A stretch of 14,313 nucleotides of DNA from an uncultured Christensenella sp. GTDB lineage: Bacteria > Bacillota > Clostridia > Christensenellales > Borkfalkiaceae. The notes under the pieces were generated by a model that saw only the letters and a list, made by a program, of their open reading frames with translations, did not search any database and was not told the DNA's origin. The stretch lies in the NCBI GenBank assembly GCA_905212395.1, contig CAJMEI010000007.1, positions 1 through 14,313 on the forward strand. The letters are read 5' to 3'. The position numbers and the translations under genes were made by a program. Positions 1 through 7,589 of this stretch are shown here, piece by piece (the first letter of the stretch is position 1; each line of letters begins with the position of its first letter).

Positions 1-56
1 ATTATTTTTAAATTGATAGTTTTAAACACTTAACTTTAATATAACTTTAAAAGTAT

Positions 57-82
57 AAGGCTAACGAAATTTCGTTAGCCTT
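57..82 (-). terminator. Perfect-palindrome terminator closing the aromatic operon
   Basis: A perfect 26-bp palindrome lies 47 bp after the aminotransferase stop codon. The stem is GGCTAACGA / TCGTTAGCC around an AATT loop, flanked by AA and TT. On the minus strand it is followed by a broken T tract (TTATACTTTT), and on the plus strand by TTTCTATCATTT, so it could act in both directions. It is the only strong hairpin after the last gene of the operon. The imperfect U tract is the main reason for doubt about efficiency. Confidence 0.75.
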
Positions 83-129
83 TCTATCATTTAAAACAAT
101 ATTTAACGTAAAAATAAATAGTTTTAACT

Positions 130-1329
130 TTAATTTTTAATTAATCCATAGCTTTCCGCTAGTTTTTTAAACGCAGGTAAGCTGTTTATAATTCTTTCTT
201 TACTTACGCAATAAGCAATTCTAACGTAGCCTTCTACGCCGAAATCGTCGCAAGGGACTAAAAGCAATTCGTATTTTTTAGCGCGTTCGCAAAAATCAAG
301 CGCGGATTTTTCAAAAGCCTTGACGAATAAATAAAACGCTCCGTCGGGATTTACGCAAACGTACCCGTAGCTAGTTAAATTTTGTAACAAAATATCTCTA
401 TTTTCTTTATACTTTTCTACGTCCGAAGTAAGCCCGTTACATTTAGCTATGACCTTTTGGAATAAGCTCGGCGCGCAAACGTACCCGAGCGACCTTCCCG
501 CTCCGCATACCGCAAGATATACGTTTTTACTATCGGTCATGTCGGGATTAACCGCTATATAGCCTATTCTTTCGCCAGGCAACGATAACGATTTAGAATA
601 AGAGTAACATACTAAAACGTTATTATAGTAATTCATTAAATACGGAACTTTTACGTCGGAATAAACTAATTCTCTATAAGGTTCGTCCGCAATTATATAA
701 ATTTCGTGGCCGTATTCTTTTTGTTTATCGCTTAAAACCTTTACTACTTGTTTAATGGTTTGTTCGGTATAAACTACTCCGCTGGGATTGTTGGGCGAGT
801 TTAAAATTATAGCTTTCGTGTTAGGCGTAATTTTGTTCTCAAAATCTTTTATATCTATTTGGAAAGTTTTTTCTTGCGGAACGGAAACGACTAACCTGCC
901 GTTTGCGTTTTCCACAAAAACCCTATATTCGGTAAAAAAAGGCGCAAAAGCAATAACTTCTTCACCGTCGTTTAACAACGCCGACAAGCATATCGAAATC
1001 GAAGCCGCCGCGCCACAAGTCATATAAATATTATCGGGCGATAAATTTGAATTAAAGCGTTTATTTATTCCGTCAGAAATAACTTTTCTCGTGTTAAAAT
1101 CACCTTGAGCGGAAGTGTAACCGTGTAGGGAAACCGAATTTTCTTTGTTTAATAATTCTTCTATCGCTTGCTTAACTTGTTCGGGCGGAGCGACGCTGGG
1201 ATTTCCCAAAGAAAAGTCGTATACGTTTTCTTCGCCTATTTCCGCGCTACGCTTTTTCCCGTATTCGAATAATTCCCTTATTACCGAACGCTTGCTCCCA
1301 AGCCCGTACATTTTTTGATTGAAACTCAT
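130..1329 (-). CDS. PLP-dependent class I/II aminotransferase, probably aromatic or aspartate type
   Basis: This 399-residue protein is a cytoplasmic fold-type I aminotransferase that moves amino groups between an amino acid and a 2-oxoacid using pyridoxal phosphate. Visible family residues are the SPNNPSG motif (about 178-184), ADEPY with D215, the SYSKS motif with the Schiff-base lysine at K246, the GERIG arginine R254, and the C-terminal YVRIAY arginine R370, which usually binds the substrate carboxylate. The length matches subgroup I-gamma enzymes. ATG at 1329 overlaps the upstream amidohydrolase stop as ATGA and has a GGAG site 6 nt upstream. Its place at the end of an operon with iorAB and two arylacetate-CoA ligases suggests it converts aromatic amino acids to arylpyruvates or the reverse. 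Substrate is inferred from context; an aspartate or alanine enzyme is possible. Confidence 0.93.
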   Translation of the reverse strand: MSFNQKMYGLGSKRSVIRELFEYGKKRSAEIGEENVYDFSLGNPSVAPPEQVKQAIEELLNKENSVSLHGYTSAQGDFNTRKVISDGINKRFNSNLSPDNIYMTCGAAASISICLSALLNDGEEVIAFAPFFTEYRVFVENANGRLVVSVPQEKTFQIDIKDFENKITPNTKAIILNSPNNPSGVVYTEQTIKQVVKVLSDKQKEYGHEIYIIADEPYRELVYSDVKVPYLMNYYNNVLVCYSYSKSLSLPGERIGYIAVNPDMTDSKNVYLAVCGAGRSLGYVCAPSLFQKVIAKCNGLTSDVEKYKENRDILLQNLTSYGYVCVNPDGAFYLFVKAFEKSALDFCERAKKYELLLVPCDDFGVEGYVRIAYCVSKERIINSLPAFKKLAESYGLIKN

Positions 1330-2150
1330 ATTTTCTCCGATAAATTAAGTAAATTTAATGCGTTTAAATAACATATTTTATCTAAACGAGTTTTTGAAAA
1401 ATCGAAGGTCAAAAGATAATCTTTTTCTTCTTTAATATCTTTCCAAGGACAGTCGGTAGCAAACAAAACCTTGTCTTCTCCGTGCTTATCGACTAATTGA
1501 ACAAATTTTTCCCTAGAAATATCTTTTAAAGCGTAAGCCGTATCTATATACACGTCTTTGCCCGCAATATATTTCAATACGTCGTCGTACATTCTGTTTC
1601 CGCCTAAATGAGCTAAAACGAATTTGTTCCATTTAACCCTATCTATTACTTTCGCGGATAATTCGGGAGGACATTTGGTAGGAACGCCGTCAAACCCATC
1701 GTCCTTTCCTGCGTGAGTTACTACGATTAAATCGTAGTACTTAGCGCACTCTAAAATTTTAATATATCCGTCGTCGTCTATAAACGTATTTTGATAATCG
1801 GGATGTATTTTAACGCCTAAAAAACCGTTTTTCTTTAAAAACGCCATTTTTTCGTCTATATCGTCGCAAGCGGGATGTATTCCGCCAAAAGAAATTATTT
1901 TTCTTTTTTTATCTGCGAAAGCCGAATTTACTTCTTTTGCAAAATTATTGATATGCTCGAATTGGCTCGGTTTTGTAACAACGGGCAAAGTAATTGCGAT
2001 ATCGCAATCGGCTTTTTCCATTTCTTTAATTAAACCGTCTACTTGTCCGTTAAAATAATACGCAATATCGTGGCTTTGTTTTGACAAAATATCAAGCGTT
2101 TTTTGCGCGATTTTTTCGGGAAAAATATGCGTATGAAAATCTACAAGCAT
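1326..2150 (-). CDS. Amidohydrolase-2 family metal-dependent hydrolase or decarboxylase (paralogue 1)
   Basis: This 274-residue TIM-barrel protein belongs to the amidohydrolase-2 family, which includes ACMSD-like nonoxidative decarboxylases and hydrolases. Metal-site residues are visible: H6 and H8 in DFHTH, GVKIHP (H116), VTHAG (H146), LAHLGGN (H181) and LFATDCPW (D233). The family acts in the cytosol, often on aromatic or carboxylated substrates, but its real substrate here cannot be read from sequence. ATG at 2150 lies 1 nt after the stop of the ACT gene. The nearest GGAGG is 18 nt upstream, too far to be normal, so translation is probably coupled to the preceding gene. It overlaps the aminotransferase start by 4 bp. 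A second copy of the family is at 9569-10375. Confidence 0.9.
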   Translation of the reverse strand: MLVDFHTHIFPEKIAQKTLDILSKQSHDIAYYFNGQVDGLIKEMEKADCDIAITLPVVTKPSQFEHINNFAKEVNSAFADKKRKIISFGGIHPACDDIDEKMAFLKKNGFLGVKIHPDYQNTFIDDDGYIKILECAKYYDLIVVTHAGKDDGFDGVPTKCPPELSAKVIDRVKWNKFVLAHLGGNRMYDDVLKYIAGKDVYIDTAYALKDISREKFVQLVDKHGEDKVLFATDCPWKDIKEEKDYLLTFDFSKTRLDKICYLNALNLLNLSEKI

Positions 2151-2151
2151 A

Positions 2152-2580
2152 TTATAAGGCAGAAATTTCCTCCGTTGTTAAAGTTTGAATATCGTTTTCT
2201 TTAACGGCTTGTTTAATCTTTTCCATATCAGAAGTTTTTAACACTACGTAAGCGTTTTGTCCGTCTACCGATAAGCCGTACATATACTCTACGTTAACGT
2301 CATACTTGGAAAGGATTTTAAGCATTTGTTGCATACTACCCGCTTTATGCGCGATTTTTACAATCAAAACTTCCGAAACGAGCGTTGAAAAACCTTCTTT
2401 TGCGAGCGTTTCTTTCCCCTTTTCGGCGTCGTTTACGATTAGTCTTAAAAGTCCGTATTCGGTGGTATCGGCAAGCGATAAAGAAATTATATTTACGTTG
2501 TTTTCTTTTAACACAGTTAAAACTTCTTCTAATCTTCCCTTTCTGTTTTCAATAAAAACCGATAATTGTTTAGCCGTCAT
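2152..2580 (-). CDS. Tandem ACT-domain protein, probable amino-acid sensor
   Basis: This 142-residue protein consists of two ACT domains (about 4-70 and 71-140) with no catalytic domain. Both show the beta-alpha-beta pattern: a first strand (LSVFIEN; VLIVKIAH), a helix after KGRL or AGSM, and a hydrophobic strand after NVNIISL or NVEYMYG. ACT domains bind amino acids and act as allosteric sensors. Stand-alone tandem-ACT proteins are known next to phenylacetate-CoA ligase and iorAB genes, as here, and may tune these enzymes in response to an aromatic amino acid. The ligand and partner are inference. ATG at 2580 has an AAGGAG site 7 nt upstream, and the gene follows paaK copy 2 after 11 bp. Confidence 0.92.
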   Translation of the reverse strand: MTAKQLSVFIENRKGRLEEVLTVLKENNVNIISLSLADTTEYGLLRLIVNDAEKGKETLAKEGFSTLVSEVLIVKIAHKAGSMQQMLKILSKYDVNVEYMYGLSVDGQNAYVVLKTSDMEKIKQAVKENDIQTLTTEEISAL

Positions 2581-2591
2581 AGTAAAACTCC

Positions 2592-3890
2592 TTATTGTAA
2601 TTTTCTTTTATCGATAACGTGTACCGCTTTGCCTTCGCTACGAATAAGCGTTTGAGGTTCTACGATTTTAATTTTAGCATTTAGTCCTATTGCTTGCGAT
2701 ACCGCGTGAGCGATTTTTTTGTTGATAGTTTCTAAAACTTTTATTTCGTCTGTGTAATATTTGGGGTCTAATTCTACTTGAATTTCAAGCGTATCCAAAT
2801 TGTTTACCCTGTCTACAATCATCATATAATGCGGAGTAACTTCTTTTACGTCTACAAGGCACGCTTCTATTTGCGTGGGGAATACGTTTACTCCCCTTAT
2901 AATAAGCATATCGTCGCTTCTGCCTTTGAAACGAGAAATTCTCGCGCTGGTTCTACCGCATTTACATGGCGAACGGTCTATACTGGTTAAATCCTTGGTT
3001 CTATAACGAATTAAAGGCAAACCTTCTTTGGTTAGAGTGGTAAATACGAGTTCTCCCGTTTCTCCGTCTTTTACGGGTTGAAGCGTTTTGGAATCTATTA
3101 TTTCGGGATAGAAATGGTCTTCGCAAACGTGAAGCCCGCTATGTTCCATACAATCGCACGCAACGCCCGGCCCCATAACTTCGCTTAAACCGTAAATATC
3201 GTGGCAAGAAACGTGAAGCTTTTGCTCTATTTCGTTTCTCATTTTTTCAGTCCAAGGTTCAGCTCCGCAAATCGCCGTTTTTAATTTGATTTTATCTAGC
3301 AAACCTTCTTGTTCTAAAACTTCCGATATATGAAGTAGGTAAGAAGGCGTACACGCAATAGCCGTTGCCCCGAAATCTACCATCATCGTGGTAAGTTTTT
3401 TGGAATTACCCGTACTCATAGGAACAACCGTCGCTCCTATTTTTTCAGCTCCGCCGTGAGCTCCTAATCCGCCCGTAAATAAGCCGTAACCGTAAGCGAT
3501 TTGAATAATATCGTTTCTAGCTACGCCCGCCATTGTAAAACATCTTGCAACGCATTCCGACCAAATATCCAAATCTCTTCTGGTATATCCTACGACCGTT
3601 GCTTTACCCGTAGTTCCGCTGGAAGCGTGTATTCTTACTATTTCCGATTGCGGAACGGCAAAAAGCCCGAAAGGATAATTTTCTCTTAAATCGTCTTTGG
3701 TGGTAAAAGGCAACTTAGTAATATCTTCTATCCCTTTAATATCGCTGGGAAGAAGTCCTACCGCTTGCATTTTTTTACGGTAAAATTCTACGTTGTGATA
3801 TACGTAATCTACTAATTTACGAAGCCTTGCGCTTTGAAGAAGAGTTAAATCTTCTCTCGACATACATTCTTTTGTTTCATTCCAAATCAT
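2592..3890 (-). CDS. paaK: Phenylacetate-CoA ligase family protein, copy 2
   Basis: This 432-residue adenylate-forming enzyme activates an aryl acid such as phenylacetate to its CoA thioester with ATP giving AMP and PPi. The order of motifs is that of PaaK: the P-loop SSGTTGK (90-96), the YGLSE motif (233-237), YRTKD (296-300), GRSDDML (323-329) and a C-terminal GKAVHV with the probable adenylation lysine K421. Cysteine pairs CDC (245-247) and CKCG (309-312) may bind a metal. Length is typical of the short PaaK family. ATG at 3890 has AGGCGG 8 nt upstream, overlapping the end of iorB. It is paralogous to the protein at 6217-7518 and probably handles a different arylacetate (phenyl-, 4-hydroxyphenyl- or indole-acetate); substrate is not readable from sequence. 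Confidence 0.93.
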   Translation of the reverse strand: MIWNETKECMSREDLTLLQSARLRKLVDYVYHNVEFYRKKMQAVGLLPSDIKGIEDITKLPFTTKDDLRENYPFGLFAVPQSEIVRIHASSGTTGKATVVGYTRRDLDIWSECVARCFTMAGVARNDIIQIAYGYGLFTGGLGAHGGAEKIGATVVPMSTGNSKKLTTMMVDFGATAIACTPSYLLHISEVLEQEGLLDKIKLKTAICGAEPWTEKMRNEIEQKLHVSCHDIYGLSEVMGPGVACDCMEHSGLHVCEDHFYPEIIDSKTLQPVKDGETGELVFTTLTKEGLPLIRYRTKDLTSIDRSPCKCGRTSARISRFKGRSDDMLIIRGVNVFPTQIEACLVDVKEVTPHYMMIVDRVNNLDTLEIQVELDPKYYTDEIKVLETINKKIAHAVSQAIGLNAKIKIVEPQTLIRSEGKAVHVIDKRKLQ

Positions 3891-3904
3891 AACAATATCC
3901 GCCT

Positions 3905-4474
3905 TTAATGTTTGTAGCCTTGTTTGAATGCTTTTACGTTTAGTTCGATAGTTTTAGGTGGAACGGTTTTTTCTATAACGGAAATCCAACTTTTTTCATC
4001 GAATCCGATATATTTTGCGCTTAAACCCAAAACCACGCTGTTTAAAACTTTGCTGTTGCCAAGTTCTTTGGCTGTTTTAACGCCGTCTATGCTGTATAAT
4101 TTATGTTCCTTTTGTAAGTTTTCTATAATATTTTCGGGATAGCTAAACGCGCCCGTAACTACGGTCATCGGTTCGATTTTGCAATCGTTTACGATAATAA
4201 TTCCGTCCTTTTTAAGAAAATGCGAATACCTTAACGCTTCTAATCTTTCAAAAGCGATTAAAACGTCAACGTCGCCTTCTTCGCAAACGGGTTCGCAAAC
4301 TTTTTCTCCGAATCTAACGTAAGTTACAACGCTTCCACCGCGTTGCGCCATTCCGTGCACTTCCGAAATTTTTACGTCTAAACCGTTTTCAAGAGCAGTT
4401 TTTCCTATTATTCTACTCGTAAGCAATGTTCCTTGTCCGCCCACGCCTACAATCATAACGTTCATATTTTTCAT
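3905..4474 (-). CDS. iorB: Indolepyruvate:ferredoxin oxidoreductase, beta subunit
   Basis: This 189-residue protein is the small subunit of the IorAB complex, which reversibly converts arylpyruvate, CoA and oxidised ferredoxin to arylacetyl-CoA, CO2 and reduced ferredoxin in the cytosol. It shows GVGGQGTL near the N-terminus (10-17) and the signature SEVHGMAQRGGSV (37-49) of the gamma-type domain of 2-oxoacid oxidoreductases. A longer reading frame opens at 4528, but I place the start at ATG 4474: it overlaps the iorA stop as ATGA, has AAGGTGG 4 nt upstream, and gives the family length and N-terminus. ATG at 4465 is a less likely alternative. The gene is certainly co-translated with iorA. Confidence 0.95.
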   Translation of the reverse strand: MKNMNVMIVGVGGQGTLLTSRIIGKTALENGLDVKISEVHGMAQRGGSVVTYVRFGEKVCEPVCEEGDVDVLIAFERLEALRYSHFLKKDGIIIVNDCKIEPMTVVTGAFSYPENIIENLQKEHKLYSIDGVKTAKELGNSKVLNSVVLGLSAKYIGFDEKSWISVIEKTVPPKTIELNVKAFKQGYKH

Positions 4475-6207
4475 TTTGCCACCTTTTCCAATGCGCCGAA
4501 TTTGCAATAAGAAGTACACAAACCGCAACCGTTACACATAGTTTCGTCAATTTTTACGGTTCCGTCTGCGTTTTTTGTAATTGCGGGACAGCCGATTTTT
4601 AAACACATTCCGCATTTTTTACATTTTTCACTTAAAGCAACGCATTTATTCGGGTAAACTTGTCCTTTTAAAAGCGCGCAGGGAGCTTTTGCAATTATTA
4701 CCGTAAGTTCGTTTCCGTTTACGCTTTTTTTAATTTCTTTTTCAAGCGTTTCAACGTCGAAAGCGTTTATTTCCAAAACGTTGGGAACTCCTACGGCTTT
4801 ACATAAAGTAGCAAAGTTAATTGCGTAAGTACTTTCGCCTTTTAAAGTTTTACCCGTACCTGCGTGGTCCTGATGCCCCGTCATACCCGTAGTACGATTG
4901 TCTAGTATTATAACCGTACCCGTAGCTTTATTGTACACCATATTTATAAGCGAGTTGATACCCGTATGTAAGAACGTGGAATCGCCAATAACCGCAACCC
5001 AATTTTTAATAAAGTCTTTACCCTTACCTTTTTCTATTCCGTGAAGAGCGGAAATACTTGCCCCCATACAAATAGTGGTATCTATTACGTTTAACGGAGC
5101 GACCGCGCCCAAAGTATAGCAACCTATATCGCCAGATGCGTGAATTTTTAATTTATTTAAAACCGAAAATACGCTTCTGTGCGGACAACCCGGACACAGA
5201 ATGGGCGGACGAGCGGGAACGGAAGCTTTATCAAACACTTCGTCGTCCTTGCCGTAAATAACTTTTTTAAGCATATTTGCGCTGTATTCGCCCTGCTTTG
5301 TAAATAAATCTTTTCCTTTAACCGATAATCCCCAAGATTTTATTTGTTCTTCTATAACGGGTTCTAATTCTTCGAAAACGTAAACGGTTTCTACGTTTGC
5401 AACGAATTCTTCTATCAATTTTTTGGGCAACGGATTTATAATACCGAGTTTTAATACGCTTGCCGTAGGACAAGCTTCTTTAACGTATTGATAAGGTATT
5501 CCGCTGGTTATAAAGCCTATTTTTTTATCGTTATATTCTACTTTGTTTATTGAAAAAGAAGACGCGTCTTTTTGCAAATCGTTTTCCCTTTGTTCTACCA
5601 CTTTATGTCTTGCGATAGCGCAAGCAGGCATCATAACGTTTTTAGCAACGCTTCTTTCGTAAACTTTGTCTTCGGGAACGATTCTCTCTTCTAACGTTAC
5701 CGTACTTTGAGAGTGCGATAGCTTAGTTGTGGTACGCAAAATTACGGGCGTATCGTACTTTTCGCTTATTTCGTATGCAAATTTAATAAAATCTTTCGCT
5801 TCCTGAGAATCGGAAGGTTCTATTAAAGGAAGATGCGCGCTACGAGCAATCATTCGGGTGTCTTGTTCGTTTTGAGAACTTGCAATTCCAGGGTCGTCAG
5901 CGACGACTAAAACGGCACCGCCTTTTGCTCCGATATACGACATAGCGTAAACGGGGTCGCTTGCTACGTTTAGTCCTACGTGTTTCATACACGCTAAACT
6001 TCTAACCCCTGCAATAGACGCTCCTGCCATAACTTCGGTGGCAACCTTTTCGTTGGGAGCCCATTCAACGTAAACTTCTTCGTACTTTGCAAGAAACTCG
6101 CTAATTTCCGTACTCGGCGTTCCGGGATAAGCACTTGATACTTTTACCCCCGCTTCGTACGCGCCCCTTGCGATAGCTTCATTTCCGAGCATTATTTTCT
6201 TTTCCAC
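4471..6207 (-). CDS. iorA: Indolepyruvate:ferredoxin oxidoreductase, alpha subunit
   Basis: This 578-residue protein is the catalytic thiamine-diphosphate subunit of IorAB, oxidising arylpyruvates to arylacetyl-CoA, or running as a synthase with reduced ferredoxin. An N-terminal pyruvate-oxidoreductase domain begins with GNEAIARGAYEAG and SAYPGTPSTE (about 8-35). The thiamine-diphosphate domain has CPGCPHR (338-344), GDS (408-410) and LDNRTTGMTGHQ (435-446). Two C-terminal [4Fe-4S] sites are formed by C529, C532, C535, C540 and by C558, C561, C564, C568. Length is normal. The start is a GTG at 6207 with AGGAG 6 nt upstream, overlapping the stop of the ligase gene before it; the next ATG (6192) would lose conserved residues and the spacing. 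Confidence 0.96.
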   Translation of the reverse strand: MEKKIMLGNEAIARGAYEAGVKVSSAYPGTPSTEISEFLAKYEEVYVEWAPNEKVATEVMAGASIAGVRSLACMKHVGLNVASDPVYAMSYIGAKGGAVLVVADDPGIASSQNEQDTRMIARSAHLPLIEPSDSQEAKDFIKFAYEISEKYDTPVILRTTTKLSHSQSTVTLEERIVPEDKVYERSVAKNVMMPACAIARHKVVEQRENDLQKDASSFSINKVEYNDKKIGFITSGIPYQYVKEACPTASVLKLGIINPLPKKLIEEFVANVETVYVFEELEPVIEEQIKSWGLSVKGKDLFTKQGEYSANMLKKVIYGKDDEVFDKASVPARPPILCPGCPHRSVFSVLNKLKIHASGDIGCYTLGAVAPLNVIDTTICMGASISALHGIEKGKGKDFIKNWVAVIGDSTFLHTGINSLINMVYNKATGTVIILDNRTTGMTGHQDHAGTGKTLKGESTYAINFATLCKAVGVPNVLEINAFDVETLEKEIKKSVNGNELTVIIAKAPCALLKGQVYPNKCVALSEKCKKCGMCLKIGCPAITKNADGTVKIDETMCNGCGLCTSYCKFGALEKVAK

Positions 6208-6213
6208 AATTTT

Positions 6214-6218
6214 CTCCT
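6214..6218 (-). promoter_or_regulatory. Ribosome binding site fixing the GTG start of iorA
   Basis: AGGAG on the minus strand is 6 nt before the GTG at 6207 and shares bases with the TAG stop of the preceding ligase gene. It decides for the GTG rather than the ATG five codons further in, and implies coupled translation. Confidence 0.8.
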
Positions 6219-7518
6219 AATCTTTTTTTCGTAAATCTTTAATTCTTTTAGCCTTACCTTCGAATCTTTGTAAGGTGTTTGGCGACTCTAATTGAACTTT
6301 TATGTCTAGTCCTAATACGACTTTAAGCTTGTTTCTTATCTTTTTGCTTAAATCTTCTAGTTCCGTAAACGAATCCGTACTCTTTAATAATTCTACCCTA
6401 ACGGTAAGCTTGTCCGAATACCCTTCTCTTTCAACGATTATTTCGTAATGCGGACCTAATTCGTGAAAAGATAAAACTACTTCTTCTATTTGCGTCGGGA
6501 ATACGTTTACTCCCCTTACTTTTAGCATATCGTCGCTTCTGCCCGATAAGTTTTCCATACGAACGAAAGTTCTTCCGCACTTACAAGGAGCGTAGTTTAA
6601 TCTGGTAATATCTTTGGTTCTGTAACGAATTAAAGGAAGCCCTTCTTTTTTAATGCAAGTAACGACTAATTCGCCCTTTTCGCCTTCGGGTAATACTTCT
6701 CCCGTTTCGGGATTTATTATTTCGGGAATGAAAAAGTCTTCGTTTATGTGCATTCCGTCTAAAAACTCACATTCGCCCGAAACGCCCGGCCCCATAAGCT
6801 CGCTCATTCCGTAGTTGGAAGTAACTAACATTTGGTCGCCCCAATACTTGTGCATTTCGTTTCTCATAGCGTCCGTAAGCATTTCACTACCGACTAAACC
6901 GATACGTAAGTTTAAATCTTTTTTGACATCTAACCCCATTTCTCCCGCAACTTCTGCAAGTCTTAACGCATAAGACGGCGTTGCAACGAGTAGCGTAGTC
7001 CCAAAATCTTTCATATACATTATTTGCTTTTCGCTGTTACCCGTAGAAGAAGGAACTATCGTCGCGCCTATGTTTTCTAACCCGTAGTGTAACCCGAGAG
7101 CTCCCGTAAACATTCCGTATCCGAAACATATTTGCGCAACGTCGTTAGACGTAGCTCCGCCCATACAGGCAATTCTGCTAACGCATTCCGTCCACATTTT
7201 TAAATCTTCTCTCGTGTAGCCAACTACCGTAGGTTTACCCGTAGTTCCGCTGGAAGCGTGTATCCTTACCAAATCTTTTTTTGGAACGGCAAATAATCCG
7301 AACGGATAATTATCCCTTAAATCTTGCTTTGTTACAAACGGCAATTTAGATAAATCTTTTAAAGATTTTATATCTTCGGGCTTTATTCCCACTGCGTCCA
7401 TTTTCGACCTATAAGGGGCAACTTTTTCGTAAACTCTGTTTACCGTTTCTTTTAAACGGGCTAGTTGAATTTCTTCTATTTCTTTTCTAGAAAGCGTTTC
7501 TTCCTTAGACCAAATCAT
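6217..7518 (-). CDS. paaK: Phenylacetate-CoA ligase family protein, copy 1
   Basis: This 433-residue AMP-forming arylacetate-CoA ligase is the first gene of the iorAB operon. Motifs are SSGTTGK (89-95), YGMSE (236-240), YRTKD (299-303), GRSDDML (326-332) and GKAKRI with probable catalytic K422; the cysteine pair CKCG (about 312-315) is shared with copy 2. Over residues 70-130 the two copies are about two-thirds identical by eye, so they are old paralogues, not a recent duplication. The start is ATG 7518: GGAG lies 5 nt upstream, while the in-frame GTG at 7524 overlaps that site. The resulting N-terminus (MIWS) matches copy 2 (MIWN). It has its own promoter at 7561-7589 and is followed by iorA with 9 bp between. 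Confidence 0.94.
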   Translation of the reverse strand: MIWSKEETLSRKEIEEIQLARLKETVNRVYEKVAPYRSKMDAVGIKPEDIKSLKDLSKLPFVTKQDLRDNYPFGLFAVPKKDLVRIHASSGTTGKPTVVGYTREDLKMWTECVSRIACMGGATSNDVAQICFGYGMFTGALGLHYGLENIGATIVPSSTGNSEKQIMYMKDFGTTLLVATPSYALRLAEVAGEMGLDVKKDLNLRIGLVGSEMLTDAMRNEMHKYWGDQMLVTSNYGMSELMGPGVSGECEFLDGMHINEDFFIPEIINPETGEVLPEGEKGELVVTCIKKEGLPLIRYRTKDITRLNYAPCKCGRTFVRMENLSGRSDDMLKVRGVNVFPTQIEEVVLSFHELGPHYEIIVEREGYSDKLTVRVELLKSTDSFTELEDLSKKIRNKLKVVLGLDIKVQLESPNTLQRFEGKAKRIKDLRKKD

Positions 7519-7523
7519 TTTCA

Positions 7524-7527
7524 CTCC
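7524..7527 (-). promoter_or_regulatory. Ribosome binding site fixing the paaK copy 1 start
   Basis: GGAG (in GGAGTGAAAATG) sits 5 nt before ATG 7518. An in-frame GTG begins on the last G of this site, so GTG initiation would leave no binding site. This trims two residues from the longest reading frame. Confidence 0.75.
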
Positions 7528-7532
7528 ATACT

Positions 7533-7559
7533 TATAAATATCAAGTAAAGTTATTTATA
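7533..7559. repeat. AT-rich inverted repeat at the start of the operon transcript
   Basis: The arms TATAAATA (7533-7540) and TATTTATA (7552-7559) are exact inverted repeats with an 11-nt centre. They begin about where transcription from the 7561-7589 promoter should start, so they could be an operator for a dimeric repressor or a weak 5' hairpin. In sequence this AT-rich an 8-bp match could be chance. No regulator gene is in the window. Confidence 0.35.
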
Positions 7560-7560
7560 T

Positions 7561-7589
7561 ATTATAGCACTATATTATTTCGTTTTCAA
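7561..7589 (-). promoter_or_regulatory. Strong sigma-A-type promoter for the paaK-iorAB operon
   Basis: On the minus strand TTGAAA (7589-7584) and TATAAT (7566-7561) are separated by exactly 17 nt, and TGC directly precedes the -10 box, giving an extended -10 (TGnTATAAT). Five of six -35 bases and all six -10 bases match consensus. The -35 box lies inside the last codons of the symporter gene. Transcription would start near 7554, giving a leader of about 36 nt before ATG 7518. No terminator separates the symporter gene from this point, so read-through from upstream also reaches the operon. Confidence 0.85.

Noticed and set aside
4475..4528. Upstream N-terminal extension of iorB
   Set aside because: The extension is out-of-frame iorA sequence; the ATGA overlap, ribosome site and conserved N-terminus favour 4474.
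7519..7524. GTG start for paaK copy 1
   Set aside because: The GTG overlaps the GGAG ribosome site needed for the ATG at 7518.
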